From the NCBI RefSeq assembly GCF_019844075.1, contig NZ_CP081964.1, positions 1,426,001-1,490,000 of the forward strand: a DNA stretch of 64,000 nucleotides, given 5' to 3'. Numbering within the stretch: the stretch's first letter is position 1; each line of letters opens with the position of its first letter. Shown piece after piece: positions 1-7,064 of the stretch. A program made the position numbers and the translations under genes. This DNA is from Curtobacterium sp. TC1 (lineage in GTDB: Bacteria > Actinomycetota > Actinomycetes > Actinomycetales > Microbacteriaceae). The notes beneath the pieces were generated by a model, which was given only the letters and a program-made list of their open reading frames with translations, was not told the DNA's origin and did no database searches.

Positions 1-68
1 TCGTCCTGGCCGCTTCGGCGGGGTGGCGCATGACGATCTACTTGCGGCTTCTCAGACGGACTCGGTAA
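1..68 (+). CDS. possible 3' end of a gene cut by the window edge
   Basis: One forward frame is open from the first base to a TAA at 66-68 and reads as a short hydrophobic-then-basic tail (WRMTIYLRLLRRTR). This is typical of the end of a membrane protein. Two other forward frames are also open at the edge, so this is weak. No family can be named from about 21 residues. Confidence 0.25.
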   Translation, partial: VLAASAGWRMTIYLRLLRRTR

Positions 69-159
69 CCCATCGGCGAACGGGTCGAGGGGTAGCGCTG
101 TACGCGCTCGGAAACACCCATCATGATTGGCGACGGGAGAGAGTGACCGGGGGCGTGGG

Positions 160-1101
160 GTGACCGAAGTGTCTGGCAGTGGGCCGGGAGGAAGACGACG
201 GGTGAGCGGGGTTTCCGTCGTCCTCGCGATCGCGGCTCTGGTGGCCTTGTTGGTGGCGTTCGTGCCGTACTTCCTCGGCGGTCTCCTGGCCGGGTACGGG
301 CAGGACGGCGGCGACGGTGGTGACGGCGGCGGTCCCGGCGGGTTCGCTGGCTACGGAATCGTCGCGATCGTGCTCGGTGTCGGGATCCCCGGGTGGGCGC
401 TGGTTTGGGGCATCGTCGACGTGCGGCGGACTCGTGGGACACCGGGTGCAGCGCTCCTGGTCGGAGCTGTGGCGCTGGGTATCGCTCTCTGCACGATCGT
501 CCCCGAGTCGGTGACGATCATCCGGAGCTCGGTGCGGCTGCAGGCGGCGTACGAGCGGGAGAACCCGCGGTCAGAGGTGCTGGCGACGGCGAGAGCCGAG
601 GCCCGAGCATCGGAGAGCGCGGCCTCGCCGGCGGGTCGGGCTGCGGAGCGCGACGCTCCCGCACGCCGGGCCGCGACGAAGCAGCGACTCGACGCGGTGA
701 GCCAGGCCCTACTGGATGCGCTGGCGATCACACCGGACGACATCGTCCCGGCGGGGCAGCCATTGCCGACGGGGTCGGCCGCGGCGCGGTCTGTCCGCGT
801 CACCCCGTCCACGGGGCAATGCGATGCGGGATACGGTCCGAAGGCGGGCGTGTTCTACCGGTGGGACCTCTTCCTCGATGATTCCGTCGACCCAGTCCGC
901 GCCGCTGCGGCGGTCCGGGCAGCGGTCGAGGCGACCGTGCCGGGTGCTGATCTGCAGCAGCAGAAGGTCGATGCCAGCTCGGGCCGGCTGGAGTTCACGG
1001 ACGACGTGTCCGGGTCTCCGGACTTGCACGGAAGCTTCACGTGGGGGGACGGCATCGGCTCGACCAGCCGGATCGTCGCCCTCGACACGGCCTGTCACTG
1101 A
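160..1101 (+). CDS. hypothetical membrane protein with extracytoplasmic C-terminal domain
   Basis: I do not recognise the family. From a GTG at 160 the protein is about 313 residues; a TTG at 127 would add 11. It has a hydrophobic segment near residues 18-40, a Gly/Asp-rich linker (GGDGGDGGGPGG), two more membrane segments at about 62-85 and 95-115, an Ala/Arg/Glu-rich region likely to be helical, and a C-terminal globular domain of about 110 residues with two Cys (QCDAGYG and the terminal DTACH) that may pair outside the cell. The layout resembles small actinobacterial envelope proteins with a folded tail. It stands alone, and the next gene lies on the other strand. Confidence 0.6.
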   Translation: MTEVSGSGPGGRRRVSGVSVVLAIAALVALLVAFVPYFLGGLLAGYGQDGGDGGDGGGPGGFAGYGIVAIVLGVGIPGWALVWGIVDVRRTRGTPGAALLVGAVALGIALCTIVPESVTIIRSSVRLQAAYERENPRSEVLATARAEARASESAASPAGRAAERDAPARRAATKQRLDAVSQALLDALAITPDDIVPAGQPLPTGSAAARSVRVTPSTGQCDAGYGPKAGVFYRWDLFLDDSVDPVRAAAAVRAAVEATVPGADLQQQKVDASSGRLEFTDDVSGSPDLHGSFTWGDGIGSTSRIVALDTACH

Positions 1102-1131
1102 GCACGTTGCAGTGCGGCACCCGGACCGCGG

Positions 1132-1386
1132 TCAGCGCAGGTTCGGCGGTCCCTGGTGCTTCGCGATGATGACGAGCCCGTAGATGCGTGACCACACGTA
1201 CGCGATGATCGCCACGCCCAGTCCCACGAGGCCGATGGCCCCGAGCGCGGCACTGTTCAGGTGAGCGGCGCCGTTGATGCCGAATGCTCCGCCGCCGACG
1301 ACCGCTGCGATGAACACGACCATCTGGATGCGGAGCTTGAACTGCACCCGTTTCTTGTGTTCCCCGACCGCGATGATGTCCGACAC
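1132..1386 (-). CDS. small two-helix membrane protein
   Basis: An 84-residue protein starting at a GTG with a clear ribosome site (AAGGGGG) just upstream; this decides the start against a much longer open frame. After a short basic N-terminus (EHKKRVQFKLR) come two membrane helices at roughly residues 20-40 and 46-68, then a basic tail (AKHQGPPNLR). No family is recognised. It converges on the 160-1101 gene. Function is unknown. Confidence 0.6.
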   Translation of the reverse strand: MSDIIAVGEHKKRVQFKLRIQMVVFIAAVVGGGAFGINGAAHLNSAALGAIGLVGLGVAIIAYVWSRIYGLVIIAKHQGPPNLR

Positions 1387-1524
1387 TGTGTCCCCCTTGG
1401 TGGCAGACCATCCGCCCCAGGGCGATGCTAACCCGCGGAGCAGCTCAGCACCGACCCATCTGACGCCGACCCTTCGGCTCGAATGGGTCGTTGCAACGGG
1501 TGGTAGTTCTGCCATGCTCATCTC

Positions 1525-1968
1525 ATGTCCACGACGACGACGACCGATGCGCGGCACGGCGGCAGACGCCGAATCGGTCCGGTGGCGATCGACGGGCCTC
1601 GCCTGGCCGGATGGGCCGTGATGTTCGTGGTCGTGCAGGCCGTCGCATCGGCCTGGCAGGCCTCGGCGACACAGCCCGGTGTGCCAGACAGCGAGTTCGA
1701 CTTCCAGTCGCATCCGACATGGTGGCTGGTTGCGATCACCGGCGCGGCCGCGGTGATCGGGTGGCAACTTTCCGAGCGGCTCGATCCGTCCGCACGGTTC
1801 GGCCCGCAAGCTGTCCTGCGATGGACCGTCAGAGTGATGGCCGCGATGACGGTGTTGATCGTCGTCGCCCTTCCCACCCAGATGATATGGGTGGTGTGGG
1901 TAGTCCACCACGGGGTGCTCGATCCGATCACGTTGCCCAACGTCGTGCGGACCGTACGACAGTTCTGA
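1525..1968 (+). CDS. hypothetical integral membrane protein
   Basis: A 147-residue protein with a Thr-rich N-terminus (MSTTTTTDARHGG) and about three predicted membrane spans near residues 31-48, 68-85 and 108-133, the last rich in Val, Trp and Met (IWVVWVVHH). There is no strong ribosome site before the ATG. It ends 48 bases before the next gene on the same strand and may share its transcript. No family recognised. Confidence 0.55.
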   Translation: MSTTTTTDARHGGRRRIGPVAIDGPRLAGWAVMFVVVQAVASAWQASATQPGVPDSEFDFQSHPTWWLVAITGAAAVIGWQLSERLDPSARFGPQAVLRWTVRVMAAMTVLIVVALPTQMIWVVWVVHHGVLDPITLPNVVRTVRQF

Positions 1969-2016
1969 TCGCTGACCGATCGTTCACCGGATCGCACCGA
2001 GCGATAGCGTCTGCTC

Positions 2017-2241
2017 ATGCGGAACGTCGGGGGCGAGTGTGTCTGGTGGAGTGATGAGGACGGGTGGGGTGCGCTCCGTTCGGACGATGTCGCGTCTGAG
2101 GTGTTCGTGCACTTCGCGAACCTGAGCACGGGCGGGAATCACACGCTCCAGCCCGGGGACCGCGTTCGGTTCGACGTCGAGCCGTACCCACCGGGGCAGG
2201 ACGGCTACTTCTTCCGCGCTCACGAGGTCACGCCGATCTGA
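2017..2241 (+). CDS. cold-shock-domain-like small protein
   Basis: A 74-residue protein resembling a divergent single cold-shock (OB-fold) domain. It keeps the order of the CspA core: W-x-SDEDGWG in place of KGFGFI (RNP1), VFVHFANL in place of the VFVHFS motif (RNP2), and a GDRVRFDV strand. Such divergent versions are common in actinobacteria and probably bind single-stranded nucleic acid, but several aromatic RNA-binding positions differ, so binding is inferred. A second divergent copy lies at 9291-9593 on the other strand, and a canonical CspA lies at 35276-35485. Confidence 0.65.
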   Translation: MRNVGGECVWWSDEDGWGALRSDDVASEVFVHFANLSTGGNHTLQPGDRVRFDVEPYPPGQDGYFFRAHEVTPI

Positions 2242-2296
2242 GCCGAGCACGGACTCCGTCCGTGTGATGATGGCGCGCCGGGACACCTCTTCGTCG

Positions 2297-3166
2297 CTAC
2301 TCCGCGATGGGAACGGCAGCTTCGCGCATCGCGGTGCGAGCGTCGGTGGTGGCCATCCAGTTGGTGAGCTCGGCGGACAGCGCTGCTGGCGCATCGAGCT
2401 GGATGAGGTGTCCTGCTTCCGGGATGAGCGTGACCGAGGCGTGCGGGATGGCGTCGTTGAGTCGACGAGCTCGGTCCGCGGGTATCCAGGTGTCCTCCGT
2501 CCCCCAGACGATGTGCACGGGCTCGGTGAGCCTGCCCAACTCCGTTTCGATCTCGGTCGTGAAGCGCTCGTCCGCTTGCGCTATCTGACGGTAGAACGCC
2601 GGCTGACCTTCCTCGTCCGACCAGGGATCGACGAGTATCCGCAGCTCGTCGACACGGAGGCCCTTGTGACTGGCGCCGCTGATGTAGGCCTCTACGGCAC
2701 CTCGGTGCACCGCTGAAGGAAGTTGTTCGAAGACCCGAGCGTGCTCTTGGACGAGCTTGAAGAAGGGCGATCCCCAGGGAGCGAGCGCCACCACGTCGAC
2801 GAGGCACAGCGAGGCGAATCTGGCTCCGTGGAGGAGACGCGCTCGGAGCGCGACGGCGCCGCCGAAGTCATGCGCGACGACGTGCGGCCGATCGAGTCCC
2901 CAGTGTTCGAGGAGCGCTGCGAACAGTTCGCCTTGCGTCCCGAGGTCGACAGCATGCGACGGATCCTTGGACGACGCGCCGTACCCCGGCATGTCCCAGA
3001 GGTAGACCGTGAACCGCCCGGCCATCGCGAGCGCGATCGGGCGCCAGAGCCAGGATGACCACGGCGTCCCGTGCAGGAACACCAGCGCCGGCCCTGACCC
3101 GATGCGGTCCCATCGGACAGTTCTTCCACGCCAAACAAGTTCCTGGGTCAGCTGCCGATCTTCCAC
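2297..3166 (-). CDS. alpha/beta hydrolase, haloalkane-dehalogenase-like
   Basis: A 289-residue alpha/beta-hydrolase. The oxyanion-hole motif is LHGTPWSSW at about residues 31-39. The nucleophile elbow is AHDFGG with Asp100 where most esterases carry Ser, the acid is probably the Asp of GTEDTWIP (about residue 225), and the catalytic His is in EAGHLIQLD (His253). An Asp nucleophile is typical of haloalkane dehalogenases, fluoroacetate dehalogenases and epoxide hydrolases, so hydrolysis of a halide or epoxide is likelier than of an ester; the substrate is unknown. It lies downstream of the divergent reductase on the same strand with 163 bases between them, so it may be separately transcribed. 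Confidence 0.75.
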   Translation of the reverse strand: MEDRQLTQELVWRGRTVRWDRIGSGPALVFLHGTPWSSWLWRPIALAMAGRFTVYLWDMPGYGASSKDPSHAVDLGTQGELFAALLEHWGLDRPHVVAHDFGGAVALRARLLHGARFASLCLVDVVALAPWGSPFFKLVQEHARVFEQLPSAVHRGAVEAYISGASHKGLRVDELRILVDPWSDEEGQPAFYRQIAQADERFTTEIETELGRLTEPVHIVWGTEDTWIPADRARRLNDAIPHASVTLIPEAGHLIQLDAPAALSAELTNWMATTDARTAMREAAVPIAE

Positions 3167-3329
3167 CCGTCGATCGTTTCACACACTGGAATCCCACCTC
3201 GGAGCGCTTTCCCGCGGCAGGCCGACCCGGTCTGAGGAGCGACCGTTCTGATCCGCTGTTCCCGAATGCGCGGCGAGATGGTCAGCGGTCCGGTGGTCAA
3301 TGCTGTACCGGCCGGTCCGTCGTCGAGAT

Positions 3330-4061
3330 TCACGTCTCGGTGATCCAGTCGCGGAAGCCTGGGCCGACGATCTCGATTTCGCGAGCCGGCAGGAGGACGC
3401 CACCGCGGAACGCTCGCCCCATCCGGCCCGGGATCGGCAGGAGCACCGGGATCACCCCGGGGCCGGGCAGCGCCTTCGTCATCGTCCACAGCGTCGTGGT
3501 GTCGGGGCCTGCGACCTCGACCTCTCGCGCGGAGCGTTCGCCGACCACGACGTCGGCGATCACCGCTGCCACGGCATCGAGTGCAACCGGAGCGATCGTC
3601 ATCCCCGGGACCAGCGCGACGGGTCCGAAGCGCATCCGCTCGAGGTTCTGCCGGGCGAACTCGAACCACTGCGTGGAGCGCACGATCGTGAGGTGCGGGC
3701 TGACGGAACGCGCGACTGCTTCCTGGGCGGTCTTGCCGGCGAAGTAGCCGTACCCCTGCACCTCGGGACGCATGCAGTTGACGATGGAGAGCAGCACGTG
3801 GTGCGCGCCGGTCGCACCGGCTACCCTGCCGATCGCGCGGGTCGACCCCGTGAAGAACTGCGTGGCCGCTCTCCTGCTCGTCGTGAACCGTCCAGTCGCC
3901 TCGATGATCACGTCCGCACCGGCAAGCGCAGCGGTTGCGTCGTCGCGCAACACGTCGAAACCCGTCGACCGGGACAGCTGCGTGACCGAACATCCTCGCG
4001 CTTCCACCGCCCGGCTGATCGCGGCACCGGAGATCCCGCCGCCGACAACTCCTACTCGCAT
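3330..4061 (-). CDS. NAD(P)-binding NmrA/atypical SDR-family protein
   Basis: A 243-residue protein with a Rossmann nucleotide-binding start (VGVVGGGISGAAIS, residues 3-16) and no catalytic YxxxK of classical SDRs. This fits the NmrA-like atypical SDR group, which act as NAD(P)H-dependent reductases or redox sensors. It reads divergently from the TetR gene at 4124, with 62 bases and two inverted repeats between them, so it is very probably the main target of that repressor. The substrate cannot be read from the sequence. Confidence 0.75.
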   Translation of the reverse strand: MRVGVVGGGISGAAISRAVEARGCSVTQLSRSTGFDVLRDDATAALAGADVIIEATGRFTTSRRAATQFFTGSTRAIGRVAGATGAHHVLLSIVNCMRPEVQGYGYFAGKTAQEAVARSVSPHLTIVRSTQWFEFARQNLERMRFGPVALVPGMTIAPVALDAVAAVIADVVVGERSAREVEVAGPDTTTLWTMTKALPGPGVIPVLLPIPGRMGRAFRGGVLLPAREIEIVGPGFRDWITET

Positions 4062-4074
4062 GAGCCCACCCGTC

Positions 4075-4108
4075 CTCTACGTCCGTAGAGAACACTACGA
4101 TAGTAGAG
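4075..4108. promoter_or_regulatory. two tandem TetR operators
   Basis: Two 16-bp inverted repeats start 18 bases apart in the divergent promoter: CTCTACGTCCGTAGAG (4075-4090, perfect 6-4-6) and CACTACGATAGTAGAG (4093-4108, core CTAC-N4-GTAG). Shared half-sites and the position between a TetR gene and its neighbour make them likely binding sites controlling both directions. Confidence 0.8.
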
Positions 4109-4123
4109 GCCGAAGGGACAGGT

Positions 4124-4717
4124 ATGGATCGGCGGGAACTGCTCGCAGATGCGGGAATCAGGCTCACAGCGCGCGGAGGTGTCCGCGCGCTCACGCATCG
4201 CGCAGTCGACGCCGAGGCCGGGCTGGCCGCGGGGTCGACGTCGTACTACGCCCGCACGCGCCGCGAGCTGACAGCGCTCGTGGTCGCCCGCGTCACAGCG
4301 CAACTCTCCGCCGAACTCGGAGCCCTGCAGATCCCCGATGACCTCGACGACGCTGCTGTCGTGCACAGCGCGGCCGCGTTCCTCGAACAACTCGCAGCAC
4401 GAGCAGAAGCGCAGGCGGCTCGCCTTGCACTCCTGCTCGACCTCCGAGAGGACGAGGAACTCCGCGCGCCGCTCACCGGGGCCGACCCGGTGCGCGGCCG
4501 GCTGAACGAAGCAGCTCGATCGCTCCTCGACGCGCTCCGAGTGGCTGACCCTGACCGCACGGCGGTCGATCTCGTCGGCCTCATCGACGCGATGTTGCTG
4601 TACCGCACGGCCGCGGTCGCACCGCTCGACCCAGTCGCCATCCTGACCGCCTACATTGCAGGTCTCCCACGAAGGGCGGACAGGACGACGGTGCCCGCAT
4701 CTCCAGACGAGCCGTGA
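4124..4717 (+). CDS. TetR/AcrR-family transcriptional regulator
   Basis: A 197-residue regulator. The N-terminal helix-turn-helix spans about residues 3-50 (RELLADAGIRLTARGGVRAL, then AVDAEAGLAAGSTSYYARTRREL), ending in the YY/F-type recognition helix seen in TetR proteins. The rest is an all-helical ligand and dimer domain rich in Ala, Leu and Arg. The ATG at 4124 follows AGGGACAGG. It presumably represses itself and the divergent NmrA-like reductase through the paired inverted repeats at 4075-4108, with release by an unknown small molecule. Confidence 0.85.
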   Translation: MDRRELLADAGIRLTARGGVRALTHRAVDAEAGLAAGSTSYYARTRRELTALVVARVTAQLSAELGALQIPDDLDDAAVVHSAAAFLEQLAARAEAQAARLALLLDLREDEELRAPLTGADPVRGRLNEAARSLLDALRVADPDRTAVDLVGLIDAMLLYRTAAVAPLDPVAILTAYIAGLPRRADRTTVPASPDEP

Positions 4718-4774
4718 GCCCACTCGACGACGCTGTCCCTGGTGGCGACCGGCCATTGCGAGAGGGTACCGGCG

Positions 4775-4972
4775 ATGTCGCCGACGCTGTTCTCGGTGTC
4801 CCTCGAGACCACGGGTCCGAATGGTCCGGGAATCCTGCGGCTCTTCGGGACCGACCTCAACATGGAGGGACTCGAACTCAAGCCCGATTCGCACGCGGCG
4901 AAACGGGAGATGTTTGCCGAGTTCTTCAGCCGTGAACGCCGCGCGATGGAGCGAGTAAAAGGCGACCGGTGA
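4775..4972 (+). CDS. small hypothetical protein (65 aa)
   Basis: A short frame starting at an ATG with an AGAGGG ribosome site at the right distance, G/C-rich in third positions, and ending exactly in a strong hairpin whose first arm covers the stop codon. The product begins with a beta-like stretch (LFSVSLETTGPNGPGILRLF) and ends in a charged helix (KREMFAEFFSRERRAMERVKGDR). No family is recognised. It could be a real small gene co-transcribed with the TetR gene 57 bases upstream, or the eroded end of a longer one. Confidence 0.4.
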   Translation: MSPTLFSVSLETTGPNGPGILRLFGTDLNMEGLELKPDSHAAKREMFAEFFSRERRAMERVKGDR

Positions 4973-4986
4973 TCTCCACCGGTCGC
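4962..4986. terminator. hairpin terminator, bidirectional
   Basis: A perfect 10-bp inverted repeat, GCGACCGGTG and CACCGGTCGC, with a 5-base loop. It sits between the forward TetR/small-ORF unit and the convergent MFS gene. There is no long T run, as is common in high-GC actinobacteria. Confidence 0.7.
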
Positions 4987-5085
4987 GGGGTCTGAAGGCT
5001 GAAACTGCGGACGGGAGGCGCGGTGCGCCGGTACCGGCGGACGAAAGAAGGACAGTCGAGTGCTTGCCCTTCGGTAGTCGATTCT

Positions 5086-6333
5086 CTATCGACCAGCGTT
5101 CGTCCTGAGTGGTGATCCCATCGCCACGACGACGGCGCCAGAGAACACGAGGGTCACCGCGAGCAGTGCGACGCCATCCCCAGCGACGGTCATCAGAGCG
5201 CCGCCGCTCACTGCTCCCGCAGCCGCAAGGGTTCTGTTCGCGCTGCGCATCGTGCCGTTCACCCGACCGAGGAGCGCATCGGGTGTGACGGTCTGGCGGA
5301 GGCTCATCTCGTTCGCGTTCTCGCACCCCGCCGCAAGGCCGTGAACGGCGAAGGCGGCGAACAAGACCACGACGGTCGCCGGCGGTGCTGCGACGCCGAT
5401 GCCAACGGTCGCGAGCGCGATGGCCGCCCACGCGATCGGGTACGCGGCTCGAGCGGCGATGATCGTCCGGCCGGCACCGAAGCGGGTGCCGAGGCGCGGC
5501 GCCGCAGTGGCGCCGAGGAGCATCGCGACGCCGCTGAGGGCGAGGATGCCCCCGTACACGGCCGCTGGGAGCGCGAGGGTGCGGAGCGCGAGTGTCGCGA
5601 ACACCGTCAACCCGGCGGCGTTGGCCAGGAACCAGAGATGTGTCGACAGCGCCAGCGGTGCGAGCATCGGATGACCGTACGTCCACCGCAGGCCTTCGGC
5701 GATGTCGCTCCGCAGCCTCGTACCCGCGGGACGCGCTGGCTGCTGCTCGATGACGCGGACTCGCGCGATGAGGACAGCGTCGACGAAGTAGCTGACCGCG
5801 TCAATGGCGATCGCGAACGGCGCGGTCACGATGCTGACCAGGACACCTCCGAGAGCCGGGCCCACCGTCTGCGCTGCCGCGTCACTCTGGTCCACCCGCG
5901 CATTCGCTGCCAGGAGGAGAGGGCGAGGCACGATCCGGGGGAGGAGGGACTGCGTCGCGGCGAATCCCACAACGGACAAGATGCCGAACACGAACAAGGC
6001 CGCCGCGGTCACCCAGAGGTTCAAGAGCCCGGTCGACCAGAGCACCGGGATCGCGCCCAGGCACACGCCACGACCGACGCTCGCCCAGATCAGGAGTGGC
6101 TTGCGCCGGAACCGATCGACGTACGCGCCGATGATCAGACCGAACAACGCGTACGGCAGGAACTGGGCAGCGTTCACCAGCCCCACCTCGAGGGGGCTGG
6201 CGTGCAGAACCGTCACCGCGAGAACCGGTACGGCGACCGCGCTCACTGCCGATCCGAACGACGAGACGGTCGCGGCAGACCAGTACGCGCGGAACCCGTG
6301 CACTCGACGCAGCGTGGTCACGTCGTCGCCCAT
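5086..6333 (-). CDS. MFS transporter (EntS/MFS_3-like)
   Basis: About 415 residues and 12 predicted membrane helices. The loop 2-3 motif is present as GAYVDRFRRKPLL, and a degenerate Arg/Asn-rich motif (NEMSLRQTVTPDALLGRVNG) follows helix 10, a pattern typical of the MFS_3 group that includes the enterobactin exporter EntS and macrolide exporters of actinobacteria. A drug or siderophore exporter is likely but the substrate is unknown. I take the ATG at 6333; a GTG at 6378 adds 15 residues, and neither has a good ribosome site. It stands alone, converging on the small ORF at 4775. Confidence 0.8.
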   Translation of the reverse strand: MGDDVTTLRRVHGFRAYWSAATVSSFGSAVSAVAVPVLAVTVLHASPLEVGLVNAAQFLPYALFGLIIGAYVDRFRRKPLLIWASVGRGVCLGAIPVLWSTGLLNLWVTAAALFVFGILSVVGFAATQSLLPRIVPRPLLLAANARVDQSDAAAQTVGPALGGVLVSIVTAPFAIAIDAVSYFVDAVLIARVRVIEQQPARPAGTRLRSDIAEGLRWTYGHPMLAPLALSTHLWFLANAAGLTVFATLALRTLALPAAVYGGILALSGVAMLLGATAAPRLGTRFGAGRTIIAARAAYPIAWAAIALATVGIGVAAPPATVVVLFAAFAVHGLAAGCENANEMSLRQTVTPDALLGRVNGTMRSANRTLAAAGAVSGGALMTVAGDGVALLAVTLVFSGAVVVAMGSPLRTNAGR

Positions 6334-6430
6334 GCGCCAACGCTGGCAGAGCGCAACGCTGGGAGCAAGACAGTTCACACACCACCCGTTTCTGTCTCGG
6401 TACCCGATCGTCCATCGGAGGGGTCAGTGG

Positions 6431-6967
6431 TCATGGACTTCGCCGAGCCAGGTTGTTCCGGCGGTAGTACTCCTCCAAGGCCGCAGGGTCCGGCAGAGAC
6501 ACTTTCGGCCGATCGAACTCGTCGAAGACGTGCCGATACCGGGGACGGTTCTTCCTGGCGGGTCCGAGCAGGAACCGGACCATCTCGATGCGGACACGGT
6601 CGCGAGTACCGTCCAAGCTCCCAGCACGGTCGGGCTCGAAGAGACTGCGACGGAAGTAACGGACGATGCTTGCTGCCGTCGAGGCGTCCAGCAGCACCAG
6701 ACCAGTCGATCGCCGTAACCGGCCGGGGAGCCAGCGCGAGTAGTTGCCGTCGATGACCCAATGATCGGTGTCCATCGCCTCGTTGTGCATGCGCTCAAAA
6801 TCGGGGTCCGGGCGCTCGACCCACTGTGTTCCGGGCAGGTGGCGGTACTGGTCGAGGTGGATCACAGGGAGCGAGCGGGCTCGGCCGATGGCTGCCGCGA
6901 GGGTTGACTTGCCGCTGTTCGATGGCCCCAGGATGCAGATCCGCTGGCCGAGGTCGTCGAGGTCCAT
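6431..6967 (-). CDS. P-loop nucleotide kinase-like protein
   Basis: A 178-residue protein with a Walker A motif GPSNSGKST near residues 14-22, an HLDQY motif, an IDGNYSRW segment and a lid-like basic region (RYFRRSLFEPDR, LGPARKNRPRYRHV). This matches the small 'adenylate kinase / topology modulation FlaR-like' ATPase group. These phosphorylate unknown small substrates; no specific substrate can be assigned. The ATG at 6967 begins the conserved part, and the frame upstream has no recognisable sequence. It ends 97 bases from the MFS gene on the same strand. Confidence 0.65.
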   Translation of the reverse strand: MDLDDLGQRICILGPSNSGKSTLAAAIGRARSLPVIHLDQYRHLPGTQWVERPDPDFERMHNEAMDTDHWVIDGNYSRWLPGRLRRSTGLVLLDASTAASIVRYFRRSLFEPDRAGSLDGTRDRVRIEMVRFLLGPARKNRPRYRHVFDEFDRPKVSLPDPAALEEYYRRNNLARRSP

Positions 6968-7064
6968 CTGGCGAGTCTCGCAGGGGCACCCCGATGACCA
7001 CCCCTCGTCCACGGTGCCCGGTAGTGGCTCGGTCACCGAGGGAAGCCGCCACTCCGCATCGGTT

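Noticed and set aside
5341..6756. A 471-residue forward open frame antisense to the MFS exporter
   Set aside because: Arg/Gly/Ala-rich, no domain, and exactly opposite an obvious 12-helix transporter; a GC-driven shadow.
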